A stretch of 64,000 nt of DNA from CAYILR01 sp964364175. GTDB lineage: Bacteria > Bdellovibrionota > UBA1018. The position numbers and the translations under genes are program-made. The DNA is taken from contig CAYILR010000002.1 in NCBI GenBank assembly GCA_964364175.1, positions 122,463-186,462 on the forward strand, given 5' to 3'. The stretch's first letter is position 1, and each line of letters opens with the position of its first letter. The notes below the pieces were generated by a model. It saw only the letters and a program-made list of their open reading frames with translations, was not told the origin of the DNA and ran no database searches. Shown piece after piece: positions 35,435 through 44,973 of the stretch.

Positions 35435-36629
35435 GGTAAGGATCTCCTGCCATTTCCAGCAAATAGAGGCACGGCTCCAAGTTGGCCTGAAACACACGGT
35501 CAATCACGCCGGCCCCCGGATAGAATCCACCATCTCCACTCCAGCGCGGAGAAAGCTCGAAAGTAAAACCAAAAATCCCCAACGTCCCATAGGCCCAATC
35601 CACCGTATCACCACTGACGATGTACAAATCACTAGCGGGCTCAGGAGTATATCCATTCCACTTGGCCATCTTCTGAGCCATCTGCTCAAAAACCTGTTTA
35701 TCCTTTTGATTAGGAATCCCGTCATAGCTATGACCCCAAGGATACAGAATCAATTCACTGAATGTATGAAACGTCAGCAGGACTTTTAAATTCGGTCGGG
35801 CTTGAACAAAATTTCGAATGGCCTGTGTCTCGGGTTCAGAAAATGGTTTTGCACCCATATAGAGATCACTCGATGGATCCGTACTTGATCCGCCGGTCCC
35901 CCACATAAATGAATAGTTTCTATTGAGATCGACACCATAGGTTCCATTTGCATTGGGTCGTCGATTTTTTCGCCACATTTTATAACGATTCGACGCGATG
36001 TCATACTCAGCGCCGTCAGGATTCACCATGGGAATAATCCAGATATCTCGGCTGTTCAACAAAGCAGAGACTCGCGAATCCTTGCGATTTTCCAGCAAGT
36101 ACTGGGCCCACATCAATGGAATTTCCAAACTCAGATGCTCGCGTGCGTGGTGATTGCCCATGTAAACGATGCCCGGTTTTCCGCTCGCACTCCGCTCATG
36201 GGCAACTAAAGCGGTGTTGATGTGAAATGCCCAAAGATCCCGGCCTTCAATCGATTTGCCAATACTCATCAGCGAAGAAATATCCGGATGCTTGCGCTGA
36301 AGAACGCGCAGCTCTGTCAGCAACTCGGTATAATTATGAAACCTTGCATCCCGATCTGGAAAGTCATTGATCCACACGGAAGAGTCATAATTGCCTAAGA
36401 CCTTTAAATTGAGCTGATCCAGTGTCTTTAATCGAGGCGCATCCACCAGTGCCCAAACACTGCTGCTGCGAATTTCTTCAATATCAATCCCAGCATTCAC
36501 TATCGCAGTGCGTTGCTCTTTATTAAAAGCTTCGATCTCCACCCACCTGAGCTCCGATGCTGATGCGATCGCAATACCAACTTGAATACTCAATATCCCC
36601 AAAAGCCCTATCCCTAGCCGCGTATTCAT
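35418..36629 (-). CDS. M14 zinc carboxypeptidase (secreted)
   Basis: 403 residues with a signal peptide (L-G-I-L-S-I-Q-V-G-I-A-I-A-S-A) and a propeptide-like region. The M14 domain has N-H-H-A-R-E-H (HxxE zinc ligands), D-L-N-R-N-Y, T-F-H-T-F-S-E (third ligand His) and F-T-F-E-L-S (catalytic Glu). It removes C-terminal residues from peptides outside the cytoplasm. Fits a predatory or scavenging lifestyle. Ends overlapping the methyltransferase start. Confidence 0.92.
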   Translation of the reverse strand: MNTRLGIGLLGILSIQVGIAIASASELRWVEIEAFNKEQRTAIVNAGIDIEEIRSSSVWALVDAPRLKTLDQLNLKVLGNYDSSVWINDFPDRDARFHNYTELLTELRVLQRKHPDISSLMSIGKSIEGRDLWAFHINTALVAHERSASGKPGIVYMGNHHAREHLSLEIPLMWAQYLLENRKDSRVSALLNSRDIWIIPMVNPDGAEYDIASNRYKMWRKNRRPNANGTYGVDLNRNYSFMWGTGGSSTDPSSDLYMGAKPFSEPETQAIRNFVQARPNLKVLLTFHTFSELILYPWGHSYDGIPNQKDKQVFEQMAQKMAKWNGYTPEPASDLYIVSGDTVDWAYGTLGIFGFTFELSPRWSGDGGFYPGAGVIDRVFQANLEPCLYLLEMAGDPYRALEL

Positions 36630-36789
36630 GCAGAGATCGTAACAAAAAGTCTTTTAAAATCAATTTTATATATCGAATCTGAATACCTGATTAAATAACT
36701 AAAGTTTAACACCCCTGAACCGATGAGTGTATTGAACAAGGGCTATCCCGCAGACAGGGCGTGACGGCTTAGGGAGGAATCAAATCAAT

Positions 36790-37077
36790 ATGGGCAAACC
36801 AGCATCGCAAGGCGAACATTCTCATCCGACACCAGCGCATACGTCACCGGCACCAACTCCAAAAAAGGGAGCCAAGTCAGAGGCCGTTGCAGGCATGTGC
36901 AATGCAGTCTCTTGCAAATCAAAATCTCACAAATTCAATTTCTGCGATGAACATTTTCAACAATTCAAGTTTGGACTGATTACTAAAGAAGGCTCCTACG
37001 CATTGGACTACGAACGCAAGTTCGACCACTATCAAGCCTTCAAAAAGAAATCACAAAAGTCCTCAAAAGTTGCGTGA
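36790..37077 (+). CDS. Small Cys/His-rich protein, probably metal-binding
   Basis: 95 residues: a Pro/Ser/His-rich N-terminal 30, then M-C-N-A-V-S-C-K-S-K and F-N-F-C-D-E-H-F, which gives a C-x4-C-x8-C-x2-H zinc-ribbon-like set, and a basic tail. I recall similar short proteins in Bdellovibrio-type genomes, without a function. GGGAGGAA precedes the ATG. It stands alone, followed by a terminator. Confidence 0.7.
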   Translation: MGKPASQGEHSHPTPAHTSPAPTPKKGAKSEAVAGMCNAVSCKSKSHKFNFCDEHFQQFKFGLITKEGSYALDYERKFDHYQAFKKKSQKSSKVA

Positions 37078-37117
37078 TCTCACCGTCACGCTAAAGAGCT
37101 GTACCCACCACCTCCTC

Positions 37118-37165
37118 AAGAGGGTCTCGCAGTCTACTCTGACTGTGGGGCCCTCTTTCTATTTT
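37118..37165 (+). terminator. Rho-independent terminator
   Basis: AAGAGGG (37118-37124) plus ten more bases pair imperfectly with the stretch ending CCCTCTT (37157), around a TACTCT loop, then TCTATTTT follows. It should end transcription of the small Cys/His protein and perhaps of the convergent receiver gene. Confidence 0.75.
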
Positions 37166-37168
37166 AAC

Positions 37169-38524
37169 TTAAGGCTTATCAAAGATCGTCGCCTCGGACG
37201 AGGCCTCTGTGATTTCGTAAAGCGGAGAGCTGAGTTGATCCTGTTTCCATACTTTTTTTGCCTGTTCCTGCACTTGAGAAAAAAACTTTTCTTTTTTAAA
37301 TTCTGTGCACCTTTTCATAAGTACACGATAAATTTGAATCACAGCTTTTTTATTTTCGATCAATTTCAAACCGAGGGACATATTTTTCTCAATGTCCGCA
37401 GGAGTTTTTAGAATAATATCATTGAGCAAAAACTGGCTGCTTAAATACTCGACTCCAGCCTGATGTTCCGCCTCAAATTTTCCATAAAAATCTTTTGCAG
37501 CGTCCACCTGATCCTTCGCCAAACTATACAAAAACGCCTTAAAAATAATTTTTGGATCCCTTTTTGAAGTGACAATCGCTTTTTTAAAAAAATCGATTCC
37601 ACGATCCATGCGTGTCTGATTGAAATTATGAATTCCACCTACAGCCAACGCTGCGGCCATTGTTTTGACTAACTCATCTCGTCTTTCGTCGATCTCCAAA
37701 AACATCGCATAATATTTTTCGACATGATCATAATTTCCCGTTTCAATCGCCAATCGAATCACGTCACAAAGGCGAAATGGGCTCAGAGGGAAAAAACCAG
37801 AAAGATATGCAATTGTTTCATAAGCTTTTCCTTTGTTTAATGATTTTACATAAACACTATAGATACCAATCAACGCAAAATAATTATCTTTCTTGCATGT
37901 TAGAGCAGTATTGTAACTTACCAATGCTTTTGGAAGATCGCACACCCCTTCGTAGGCTTGTCCCTCATACACGTAAAGCTGAACAGGTTGCGGAGGCCGA
38001 CTGAACTCCAAAGTAACTTGAATCGTCTGAATGGCTGTGTCGTAATTTTTCTGCGTCAGCATCTGTCGAATATTGGAAAGTGCAACGAGATACTCCGAAG
38101 GAGAGAGCTTTTTTTTAATGGTTAATATGAGGTACTTTTTTAGGCTATCGGCTGAAAATGGCTTCAGCATATAAGCATCGATCAAACCTTCTGCCGCCTC
38201 TGCCACGTTGGACTGATGCCCATTGCTAGTCAGAATGAAAGTTGCATACTCAAAAATATTAACCTCATTCGCAAACGTTTCAGATGCCAACTCAACGCCA
38301 CTCCGATTGCCAATAATGTAATCTGTAATCAATATGCCTACACGCGGTCCATTTTTTGCAGTTTCAATTGCCTCCATATAGTCTGATGCTGTTGCTATCT
38401 GACTGGCCGGTATCCCATACCCTGCAATCGTATGTGCAATAGCTGAACGGACTGTTGAGGAAGAATCAACGATGAGAACCTTACGGTCTTTGAGAAATTT
38501 CTTGACGCTGTCTTCGTCGCCCAT
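37169..38524 (-). CDS. Response regulator with receiver domain and TPR-like C-terminus
   Basis: 451 residues. The first ~125 form a receiver domain: V-L-I-V-D-S-S near residue 16, the phospho-acceptor Asp in L-I-T-D-Y-I-I, and T-S and K further on (I-L-T-S; L-K-P-F). The remaining 320 residues are helical repeats of TPR type with no DNA-binding or enzyme domain. Probably a signalling hub that binds partner proteins; no sensor kinase is adjacent. Confidence 0.82.
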   Translation of the reverse strand: MGDEDSVKKFLKDRKVLIVDSSSTVRSAIAHTIAGYGIPASQIATASDYMEAIETAKNGPRVGILITDYIIGNRSGVELASETFANEVNIFEYATFILTSNGHQSNVAEAAEGLIDAYMLKPFSADSLKKYLILTIKKKLSPSEYLVALSNIRQMLTQKNYDTAIQTIQVTLEFSRPPQPVQLYVYEGQAYEGVCDLPKALVSYNTALTCKKDNYFALIGIYSVYVKSLNKGKAYETIAYLSGFFPLSPFRLCDVIRLAIETGNYDHVEKYYAMFLEIDERRDELVKTMAAALAVGGIHNFNQTRMDRGIDFFKKAIVTSKRDPKIIFKAFLYSLAKDQVDAAKDFYGKFEAEHQAGVEYLSSQFLLNDIILKTPADIEKNMSLGLKLIENKKAVIQIYRVLMKRCTEFKKEKFFSQVQEQAKKVWKQDQLSSPLYEITEASSEATIFDKP

Positions 38525-38584
38525 CTTGGATCTTATCGAACTATGGTTAGTTTTTATTAATACAGTAGCAGTAGAAATAAAACG

Positions 38585-38615
38585 GACCGTACGGGATTTT
38601 TATTCCCGTACGGTC
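38585..38615 (-). terminator. Terminator of the subtilase gene
   Basis: A perfect 12-bp stem (38585-38596 with 38604-38615, GACCGTACGGGA) and a 7-nt loop. Read on the minus strand it is followed by CGTTTTATTTC. It lies just downstream of the subtilase stop and upstream of the receiver gene. Confidence 0.8.
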
Positions 38616-38642
38616 AACATACAGTACTAAAAAAATCAACTA

Positions 38643-40013
38643 TTACTTAACCGCTGCAAGTGCCTTCAGCACATTCAAACGAGCACCCGTCACAGTTCTC
38701 CCAGCGAGGGACGAAACTGGATCAGCAGTGCTCATCAGGATGTTTTTGACCTGCTTGTAGGTCAGAGTCGGCTTCTTGGACCAGATCAATGCTGCCGCTC
38801 CTGCTACGTGCGGGCAAGCCATCGAAGTTCCGGACAGAGCTTCGTATTGACCACCCGGAGTTGTGCTGTACACGCCCACACCGGGAGCTCCCAAGTGGGT
38901 GGTTTTCTTCCCGTAGTTAGAGAACGAAGCCATCTGATCGTTGCGATCGGTTGCAGCGACAGCAATCAAGTTGTCGTTGGTGAAACCAGCAGGATACGCA
39001 GGATCAGATCCGTCGTTGTCTGTTCCATCATTTCCGGCAGCAGCTACGAACAAAACGTTCTTCGCTTTCGCACGTTCAATGGCTTGGAACAATGCTTGGT
39101 TGTTGTCATTGCCGTGACCGCCCCAGCTATTGCTCAAAACTTTTGCACCGTGATTGATGGCGTAGTCCACTGCGCGAATTGCATCAGCGGTTGTTCCACT
39201 TCCTTGGCCGCTCAAGAATTTTATAGCCATGACAGAAACGCGCTGACTCACGCCAGACACGCCCTTGCCGTTACCGCCCACAGCGCCCACGGTTCCCGAA
39301 GTATGGGTGCCGTGTTTGTTGTCGTCGAAGGGCAAGCCGTCATTGTGAACGAAGTCAAAACCGACTACGTCATTCTGCGTAGGCTTAGGATTTCTCCAGA
39401 CGTTGAATGACAAATCTTCGTGGTTGTAATCCACACCGGTGTCAATCACAGCTACGATGATTTTTTTAGAGCCTCGATTGGCTTTCCATGCGCTGGTCGC
39501 GCCGATTTTAGACAGGCCGTAGGCCTCACTCAGACTAGGATCTGCAACAGGAGGGACAACATCCGCTGGGGCAGGGTTCAAAACCGGGCGTGTCACGGGC
39601 GTTTCACTGTCTTCACAGCCAGGAGGGAAGCCCGGGAAAAAACAAGGAATCCCTGCAGCTGGTGATACAGCCACATTTTCTTCAGCCACTGGCAAAGAGC
39701 GCAAAATATAGTTGGGTTGAACATATTCAACCGCATCATTTTTCATGAACGTTTGAACGACATCGTCCATTTGCGTATCTTCTGCGTTGAAGCGGAGCTG
39801 CTCAAAACCATTGAGCGATCCTTTGAGACGTCTCACGCTGGTAATGCGCGCATCGTCATAAAGCGTATTCATCGACTCACGGCTGCGAATCAATCCGTCT
39901 TTGTATTTTACGATCACTTCGCCTGGAACATATTCTGCTGTCCCTGCATATGCACTGGACACCCCTACAACCACTGCAGCTAAAACTACAGCCTGCTTCA
40001 CTCGATTCATCAT
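38643..40013 (-). CDS. Secreted subtilisin-like serine protease (S8)
   Basis: About 456 residues. A signal peptide is followed by an I9-like propeptide (G-E-V-I-V-K-Y ... V-Q-P-N-Y), a Pro-rich insert with two Cys, and the S8 triad: V-I-D-T-G-V-D (Asp), K-H-G-T-H-T-S-G (His) and S-G-T-S-M-A-C-P-H (Ser). It is an exported endopeptidase. Start is ATG 40013, with GGGGGAG six bases upstream; GTG 40028 is less likely. Followed by a perfect hairpin terminator. Confidence 0.93.
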   Translation of the reverse strand: MMNRVKQAVVLAAVVVGVSSAYAGTAEYVPGEVIVKYKDGLIRSRESMNTLYDDARITSVRRLKGSLNGFEQLRFNAEDTQMDDVVQTFMKNDAVEYVQPNYILRSLPVAEENVAVSPAAGIPCFFPGFPPGCEDSETPVTRPVLNPAPADVVPPVADPSLSEAYGLSKIGATSAWKANRGSKKIIVAVIDTGVDYNHEDLSFNVWRNPKPTQNDVVGFDFVHNDGLPFDDNKHGTHTSGTVGAVGGNGKGVSGVSQRVSVMAIKFLSGQGSGTTADAIRAVDYAINHGAKVLSNSWGGHGNDNNQALFQAIERAKAKNVLFVAAAGNDGTDNDGSDPAYPAGFTNDNLIAVAATDRNDQMASFSNYGKKTTHLGAPGVGVYSTTPGGQYEALSGTSMACPHVAGAAALIWSKKPTLTYKQVKNILMSTADPVSSLAGRTVTGARLNVLKALAAVK

Positions 40014-40028
40014 TGATTGCTCCCCCAC

Positions 40029-40052
40029 TTTTTCAATACGTTTTTCAATACG
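40029..40052. repeat. Two tandem 12-bp repeats upstream of the subtilase gene
   Basis: TTTTTCAATACG occurs twice, directly adjacent, and a third partial copy (GATACGTT) follows. The repeats start 16 nt upstream of the ATG at 40013, in the divergent gap to the fabG-like gene. They might be a binding site. Confidence 0.6.
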
Positions 40053-40201
40053 TCTGATACGTTCAGTAGTTTCCTACCGATTCTTGAATCCCCCCGGACC
40101 CGCGAATTTTTGGAGTGTATAAATTTTTTCGATTTTTGCAACCGACCGAGTATTTTTTTCACGCTTGCAAACTCAACTGTTTCGGACGAATAGAGATTCA
40201 T

Positions 40202-40966
40202 ATGCAAAATCAAACTCCATTTTTGAACCAAGTCGCTATCGTTACTGGATCCGGGCGTGGGCTCGGAGCTGAAACCGCTCTGACTCTCGCACGACAGGGT
40301 GCGAATGTAGTCGTGAACGATATTTTGAAAGAAAATGCGGATGAAGTCGTCAAGCAAATTGAAGAAATGGGACGCAAGGCGCTTGCGAGCACACACGACG
40401 TCTCCAACTACAAAGCAGCTCAAGAGCTAGTCGATCAAACCGTGGCGAAATTCGGTCGCGTGGATATTTTAGTAAACAACGCAGGGATCCTGCGTGATTC
40501 CATGTTGCACAAACTCACCGAAGATAAATGGGATGATGTGATCCGCGTGAATCTGAAGGGCCCTTTTAATATGGGTCAAGCTTGCGCAAAAGTGATGATG
40601 CAGCAAAACTCCGGGAATATTATCAATCTCTCGTCGATTGCCTATTTGGGCAACGTTGGCCAAACCAATTACTCGGCTTCAAAAGCAGGAGTTTTGGGAT
40701 TGACCAACACCTGGGCCCTCGAGCTTTCCAAATACAATATTCGAGTGAACGCGATTGCACCCGGAATGATTGACTCCGTATTGACTCGAGGAGTTCCAGC
40801 TGAAGTGATGGAAAAATTCGTGAAACGAATTCCTCTCAAAAGAATCGGGCAGCCCTCGGACATCGCAAACATGGTTGCATTCCTGGCGGGTCCCAACTCA
40901 AGCTACATCACTGGGCAAGTCTTCCACGTCGATGGTGGATTGACCTGCGGGATTAGTGTCAGCTAA
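40202..40966 (+). CDS. fabG: FabG-like SDR (3-oxoacyl-ACP reductase)
   Basis: About 254 residues of the classical SDR family. T-G-S-G-R-G-L-G (cofactor), N-N-A-G, S-S-I-A catalytic Ser, Y-S-A-S-K (YxxxK) and a C-terminal D-G-G-L. The best assignment is a 3-ketoacyl-ACP reductase or a related short-chain reductase. ATG 40202 is the normal family start; the upstream in-frame ATG at 40115 lies in the intergenic gap. It stands alone, so a role outside fatty acid synthesis is possible. Confidence 0.82.
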   Translation: MQNQTPFLNQVAIVTGSGRGLGAETALTLARQGANVVVNDILKENADEVVKQIEEMGRKALASTHDVSNYKAAQELVDQTVAKFGRVDILVNNAGILRDSMLHKLTEDKWDDVIRVNLKGPFNMGQACAKVMMQQNSGNIINLSSIAYLGNVGQTNYSASKAGVLGLTNTWALELSKYNIRVNAIAPGMIDSVLTRGVPAEVMEKFVKRIPLKRIGQPSDIANMVAFLAGPNSSYITGQVFHVDGGLTCGISVS

Positions 40967-42162
40967 AGAATCGACTCCCAAGGATAAATCCCAATCGAAC
41001 CCAATTCTGTTTTTTTTGAGACTGGGGCCAGCGCATAAAGTCCCCGAACATGTAAACCTGCCGCTTTTGCTTTCGCCTCAAAAGCACGTAAAATTTCGAA
41101 ATCCCTTTGATCGTAACCTTCTTCTGATATCATTTTGAGGGCCCATACATTTTTTGATTTATCTTCAACAATGAGGTCAATGATACCTCCGCGGGCGCTA
41201 CGATAATAGCTCATCTTATATTCTATATTTCCTGAATAAGATTGTTGCGAAAGCTGCTCAAGCCATAATGCCGTCTCCAGTTTTCGCTGAAAACTACTCC
41301 CCAGATGCGTCGCTAATCCTGGATCACAAAGCAAGTAGCGTGGTTTCCCAGATCCCAAAGAGTGAGGTAACTGCTTATGGATGACAAAAAGTTGTTCCAA
41401 TAACATCAGATGCTTTTGAACCTTACGCGAAGATTTACCGAGTTCTTTTGAGATCCAAGCAACATTAGGTTCTCCACTGAGCGCGACACGACTCAAAATA
41501 TCCTGACAGAGTTCAGGATCCAGAACGATTCGAAGATGAGTAAACTGCAAAAGATCGCGTTCCCTGACCAATCGCAACCAGTCATTCATCAAAGCAGCAC
41601 GAGCCTCCTCATCGCGAACATGAAAAATTCCTGGAAACCCCCCACTATCCAAATAACGCAAAAAAAACTTTCTTGATCCCCTTGGATCCACATTGAGAAG
41701 ACATGCGTGTCGAGACGGATTGGGTGCCAAAGACTGAGTTTCAGCATAATTAAATGGAAAGATACGTACCCTTCCCAATCTACCTGTCAGAGATTCCTTA
41801 ATTCGAACCTCTTTTGAAAACTCCGTAGATCCCAATAAAAGATATTGGCCAGGACGTGTGTCCACATCCACCTTCAACTTTACTGCATCAAATAGATCCG
41901 GAACTTTCTGAGCCTCATCAATAGCCAACGTTTTTATATCTGCATATTTTTCTAGAAAACTTTCTGGATTCTTTTCGACGAACAGCCTCGCCTCACGCCG
42001 ATCTAAAGTTTCGAAATGATAGTTTTTCAGACGAGCAGGAAGAAGATCTCTTGCCAAAAAACTTTTACCCGTTTGTCTTGCGCCCTGCAAAGAAAGCACT
42101 CGAAAAAAGCTCAGTTTTTTTTTGATTTGTTGAATCGCATGGCGATCTCTGGGGTGTGGCAT
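40963..42162 (-). CDS. AAA ATPase with DUF4143-like C-terminus (second copy)
   Basis: 399 residues. Walker A G-A-R-Q-T-G-K-S near residue 29, Walker B-like L-A-I-D-E-A-Q near 82, L-L-G-S-T-E sensor and a C-terminal DUF4143-type part ending in D-L-I-V-E residues and a basic tail. Only distantly like the first copy (22126-23361). Its start ATG also lies in a dyad. The 3' end overlaps the FabG-like gene by 4 nt. Function unknown. Confidence 0.82.
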   Translation of the reverse strand: MPHPRDRHAIQQIKKKLSFFRVLSLQGARQTGKSFLARDLLPARLKNYHFETLDRREARLFVEKNPESFLEKYADIKTLAIDEAQKVPDLFDAVKLKVDVDTRPGQYLLLGSTEFSKEVRIKESLTGRLGRVRIFPFNYAETQSLAPNPSRHACLLNVDPRGSRKFFLRYLDSGGFPGIFHVRDEEARAALMNDWLRLVRERDLLQFTHLRIVLDPELCQDILSRVALSGEPNVAWISKELGKSSRKVQKHLMLLEQLFVIHKQLPHSLGSGKPRYLLCDPGLATHLGSSFQRKLETALWLEQLSQQSYSGNIEYKMSYYRSARGGIIDLIVEDKSKNVWALKMISEEGYDQRDFEILRAFEAKAKAAGLHVRGLYALAPVSKKTELGSIGIYPWESIL

Positions 42163-42232
42163 GATTATCCTCTATATCAGATAATCATACCCGTCGAATT
42201 TTTGTGCGTAAACGACATAATTCGACGGGTAT
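42162..42232. promoter_or_regulatory. Two dyads upstream of the second DUF4143-type ATPase
   Basis: TGATTATC (42162-42169) and GATAATCA (42180-42187) form a perfect 8-bp dyad whose right half overlaps the ATPase start codon on the minus strand. Just upstream, 42187-42200 and 42219-42232 are 14-bp perfect arms (core ACCCGTCGAATT) around an 18-nt loop. The second dyad could instead be a terminator of ftsZ, whose end is 50 nt away. Confidence 0.65.
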
Positions 42233-42282
42233 ACGAAAACACAATGCACAAACGCTGCCTATCAGAAGGCTGAATATTTCGT

Positions 42283-43617
42283 TTAAAGATCGCGTTCTTG
42301 TTGTCGGCGAATGTAGGTCGGAATCTCGTACTCGTCGTCAGTGAGATTCGTGATCCCTAGTCGTTGAGCGATAGCGCGAGCACGTGCCAACTCTCCGCCC
42401 TCTGCTCCTGCACCCATGGGGCCATTTGCAATCGATGAGAGCTTGGAATCCACGGTCAGGGAAACTCCAAAATCATCTGCCTGGCCTTTTACGATGGCTG
42501 CAGCCTGCGCGAGCATTTGTGGGTTCGGTTGTGGGGGATTATCTTCCACTGGCGCAACAGCGACAGGCTGTTGCACAGCGGGCAATGCTTCCATGGCAGG
42601 CGACGCGGCTACTGCTGAATAAGCGGCGGGTACCTGTACGGAAACACGGGGTTGCATCTCAGCGGAATTCAGTCCGGTTGCAATCACAGTGACTTTCAGC
42701 GAATCCTTCATCGCATCGTCGATCACAGTACCGAAAATAATTTCGGCATCTTCGTGAGCGGCTTCCATGATCAGTGTAGTCGCCTCGTTGACTTCGTGGA
42801 TTTTGAGGTTCGATCCGCCGGTGATGTTGATAATGATACCGGTCGCGCCATGAATGGAGACGTCTTCCAGCAAAGGACTCGAAATCGCGTTGCTGGCAGC
42901 TTCCAGAGCACGATTCTCGCCTTCTGCTTGGCCGATACCCATGAGCGCCAGACCTTTGTTCTGCATGATCGTGCGCACGTCGGCGAAATCGCAGTTCACA
43001 AGACCTGTGTGAATAATCAGATCTGAAATCCCTTGGACGGCATTCAGCAAAACTTCGTCTGCTTTTTTGAATGCGTCGATCATGGAGAGATTGTTGCCTG
43101 CAATGGTGAGCAGGCGTTGATTAGGAATCGTGATGAGTGAATCCACGTTTTCGCGCAGATTGCTCATACCTTGTTCGGCGTGCTTCATGCGCTTGCGGCC
43201 TTCAAAGCTGAACGGCTTGGTCACTACACCCACCGTCAATGCGCCTATTTCTTTGGCTATTTTTGCGAAAACGGGTGCAGCACCGGTTCCTGTTCCACCA
43301 CCCATACCTGCCGTGATGAAAACCATATCTGCTCCAGCGAGCAATTCAGAAATTCGTGCGTAATCTTCGAGCGCTGCCTTGCGACCGACTTCTGGGTTCG
43401 CGCCTGCGCCCAATCCCTTGGTCAGCTCTTGGCCAATGGGCATTTTGATTGGGGCAAGCGAGGCATCCAGTGCTTGCTTGTCTGTGTTCGCGGTGATGAA
43501 CTCCACACCGGAAAGCCCCATTCGGATCATCGTGTTGACGGCATTGCATCCGCTACCGCCGACACCTATTACTTTAATTTTTGCGCCATGAATTGCTGCT
43601 TGATCGTTTTGACTCAT
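42283..43617 (-). CDS. ftsZ: Cell division protein FtsZ
   Basis: 444 residues. The tubulin signature G-G-G-T-G-T-G is at 106-112, N-T-D-K-Q in the N-terminal domain, and after a ~70-residue linker the conserved C-terminal peptide (I-P-T-Y-I-R-R) that binds FtsA. It polymerises with GTP to form the division ring. Last of the minus-strand ftsQ-ftsA-ftsZ run. Confidence 0.98.
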   Translation of the reverse strand: MSQNDQAAIHGAKIKVIGVGGSGCNAVNTMIRMGLSGVEFITANTDKQALDASLAPIKMPIGQELTKGLGAGANPEVGRKAALEDYARISELLAGADMVFITAGMGGGTGTGAAPVFAKIAKEIGALTVGVVTKPFSFEGRKRMKHAEQGMSNLRENVDSLITIPNQRLLTIAGNNLSMIDAFKKADEVLLNAVQGISDLIIHTGLVNCDFADVRTIMQNKGLALMGIGQAEGENRALEAASNAISSPLLEDVSIHGATGIIINITGGSNLKIHEVNEATTLIMEAAHEDAEIIFGTVIDDAMKDSLKVTVIATGLNSAEMQPRVSVQVPAAYSAVAASPAMEALPAVQQPVAVAPVEDNPPQPNPQMLAQAAAIVKGQADDFGVSLTVDSKLSSIANGPMGAGAEGGELARARAIAQRLGITNLTDDEYEIPTYIRRQQERDL

Positions 43618-43700
43618 ATTCTAAGAAAATCCTTTTTCTTTATGTTTACGTTTCAAATCTACCTACCCACTGTAATCAGTAAAACAAATTGTTACACTAA

Positions 43701-44951
43701 TTAAAATAAATCTTTCATCCAAGACCTAACAGTACCGCTCAGCCTATCGTATAAAACAAAATCCTTTCCGCTCAATCGGGCCATCTTCTGCCCTCGGGAT
43801 ATTCGGCTTGCACCATAGAAAATCAATCCCGCTGCTGTCGCGAACTGCGGTGAGCGAATTCCGTTGAAGAGCCCCCCCATTGCCAAAGGAGCTCCACGCT
43901 TAGCTGGAATATCAAAAATTCTTTCTGCAAGTTCCGTGATGCCCTCGATTTGCGCGGTTCCACCGGTCACCACAATGCCAGCCGAGAGCAGATCGTAGAA
44001 TCCAGAACGCATCAGTTCTTTTTGCGCTAGTGAAAAAATTTCTTCCATTCGAGGCTCGATGATTTCTGCGAGAAGTTTGCGAGGTACAGAACGCGATTTG
44101 CGCCCGCCTACACCTGGCACCTCAATGGCATCCTCGTCACCCACCAATGCAGCCAGCGCGCAACCAGATCGAATTTTGAGTCGCTCTGCCTCGCTTTGGG
44201 GCGTCCTCATGCCCACCGCGATATCGTTGGTGATGTGCTGACCGCCAATTGGCAAAACTGCCGTGTGAATCACTGATCCTTCTCGAAAAACTGCGAGATC
44301 GGTAGTTCCACCTCCAATGTCAATCAGAGCGACGCCCAATTCTTTTTCGTCTGCGGAAAGAACTGCCTCACCCGACGCAATCGGCTCCAAGCAAACCTCA
44401 GAAACATTCAAACCTGCTCGATTCGCGCACTTGACGATGTTTTGCACCGCTGATGATGCTGCAGTCACAATATGAACTCGAGCTTCGAGGCGCACTCCAT
44501 TCATCCCGACTGGATCACGAATCCCATCTTGCTCGTCGATCAGATACTCTTGGGGGATCACGTGAATAATTTCGCGATCCGCAGGCATCGCCACTGCTTT
44601 TGCCGCATCCAGAACTCGCTGGATATCCACGGAGCGAATTTCTTTGTCTTTCACTGCAACCACACCCGAGGAATTAAATGATTGAATGTGACTGCCGGCA
44701 ATTCCAGCGTAGACAGTCGAAACTTTCACACCCGCCATCAACTGCGCTTCGTCCACAGCTTTGCGAATACTTTCCACAGTTGCATCGATGTTGATCACCA
44801 CACCCTTGCGCAACCCGGTAGAAATTGCCGTGCCTATGCCCACGATGTCGATCACAGGATGCGGAGTTCCTGCGTCTGAGACTTCTGCCACCAGGCAGCA
44901 GGTCTTCGTCGTTCCAATATCTAAACCTACTATAAAGTCTTTTTTGGACAT
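43701..44951 (-). CDS. ftsA: Cell division protein FtsA
   Basis: 416 residues of the actin/Hsp70 fold: G-L-D-I-G-T-T-K phosphate loop near the start, D-I-G-G-G-T-T-D in the second loop, and a C-terminal amphipathic end (G-T-V-R-S-W-M-K-D-L-F) that should bind the membrane. It tethers FtsZ. Starts 22 nt after ftsQ. Confidence 0.96.
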   Translation of the reverse strand: MSKKDFIVGLDIGTTKTCCLVAEVSDAGTPHPVIDIVGIGTAISTGLRKGVVINIDATVESIRKAVDEAQLMAGVKVSTVYAGIAGSHIQSFNSSGVVAVKDKEIRSVDIQRVLDAAKAVAMPADREIIHVIPQEYLIDEQDGIRDPVGMNGVRLEARVHIVTAASSAVQNIVKCANRAGLNVSEVCLEPIASGEAVLSADEKELGVALIDIGGGTTDLAVFREGSVIHTAVLPIGGQHITNDIAVGMRTPQSEAERLKIRSGCALAALVGDEDAIEVPGVGGRKSRSVPRKLLAEIIEPRMEEIFSLAQKELMRSGFYDLLSAGIVVTGGTAQIEGITELAERIFDIPAKRGAPLAMGGLFNGIRSPQFATAAGLIFYGASRISRGQKMARLSGKDFVLYDRLSGTVRSWMKDLF

Positions 44952-44973
44952 TCTTTAGTCTCCATATGGAAGT

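Noticed and set aside
36660..36789. Riboswitch-like leader before the small Cys/His protein
   Set aside because: Some GGGC/GCCT-type pairing is possible but it does not match any riboswitch consensus I know.
38808..39410. 200-residue plus-strand frame
   Set aside because: Antisense to the subtilase catalytic domain, whose triad is intact.
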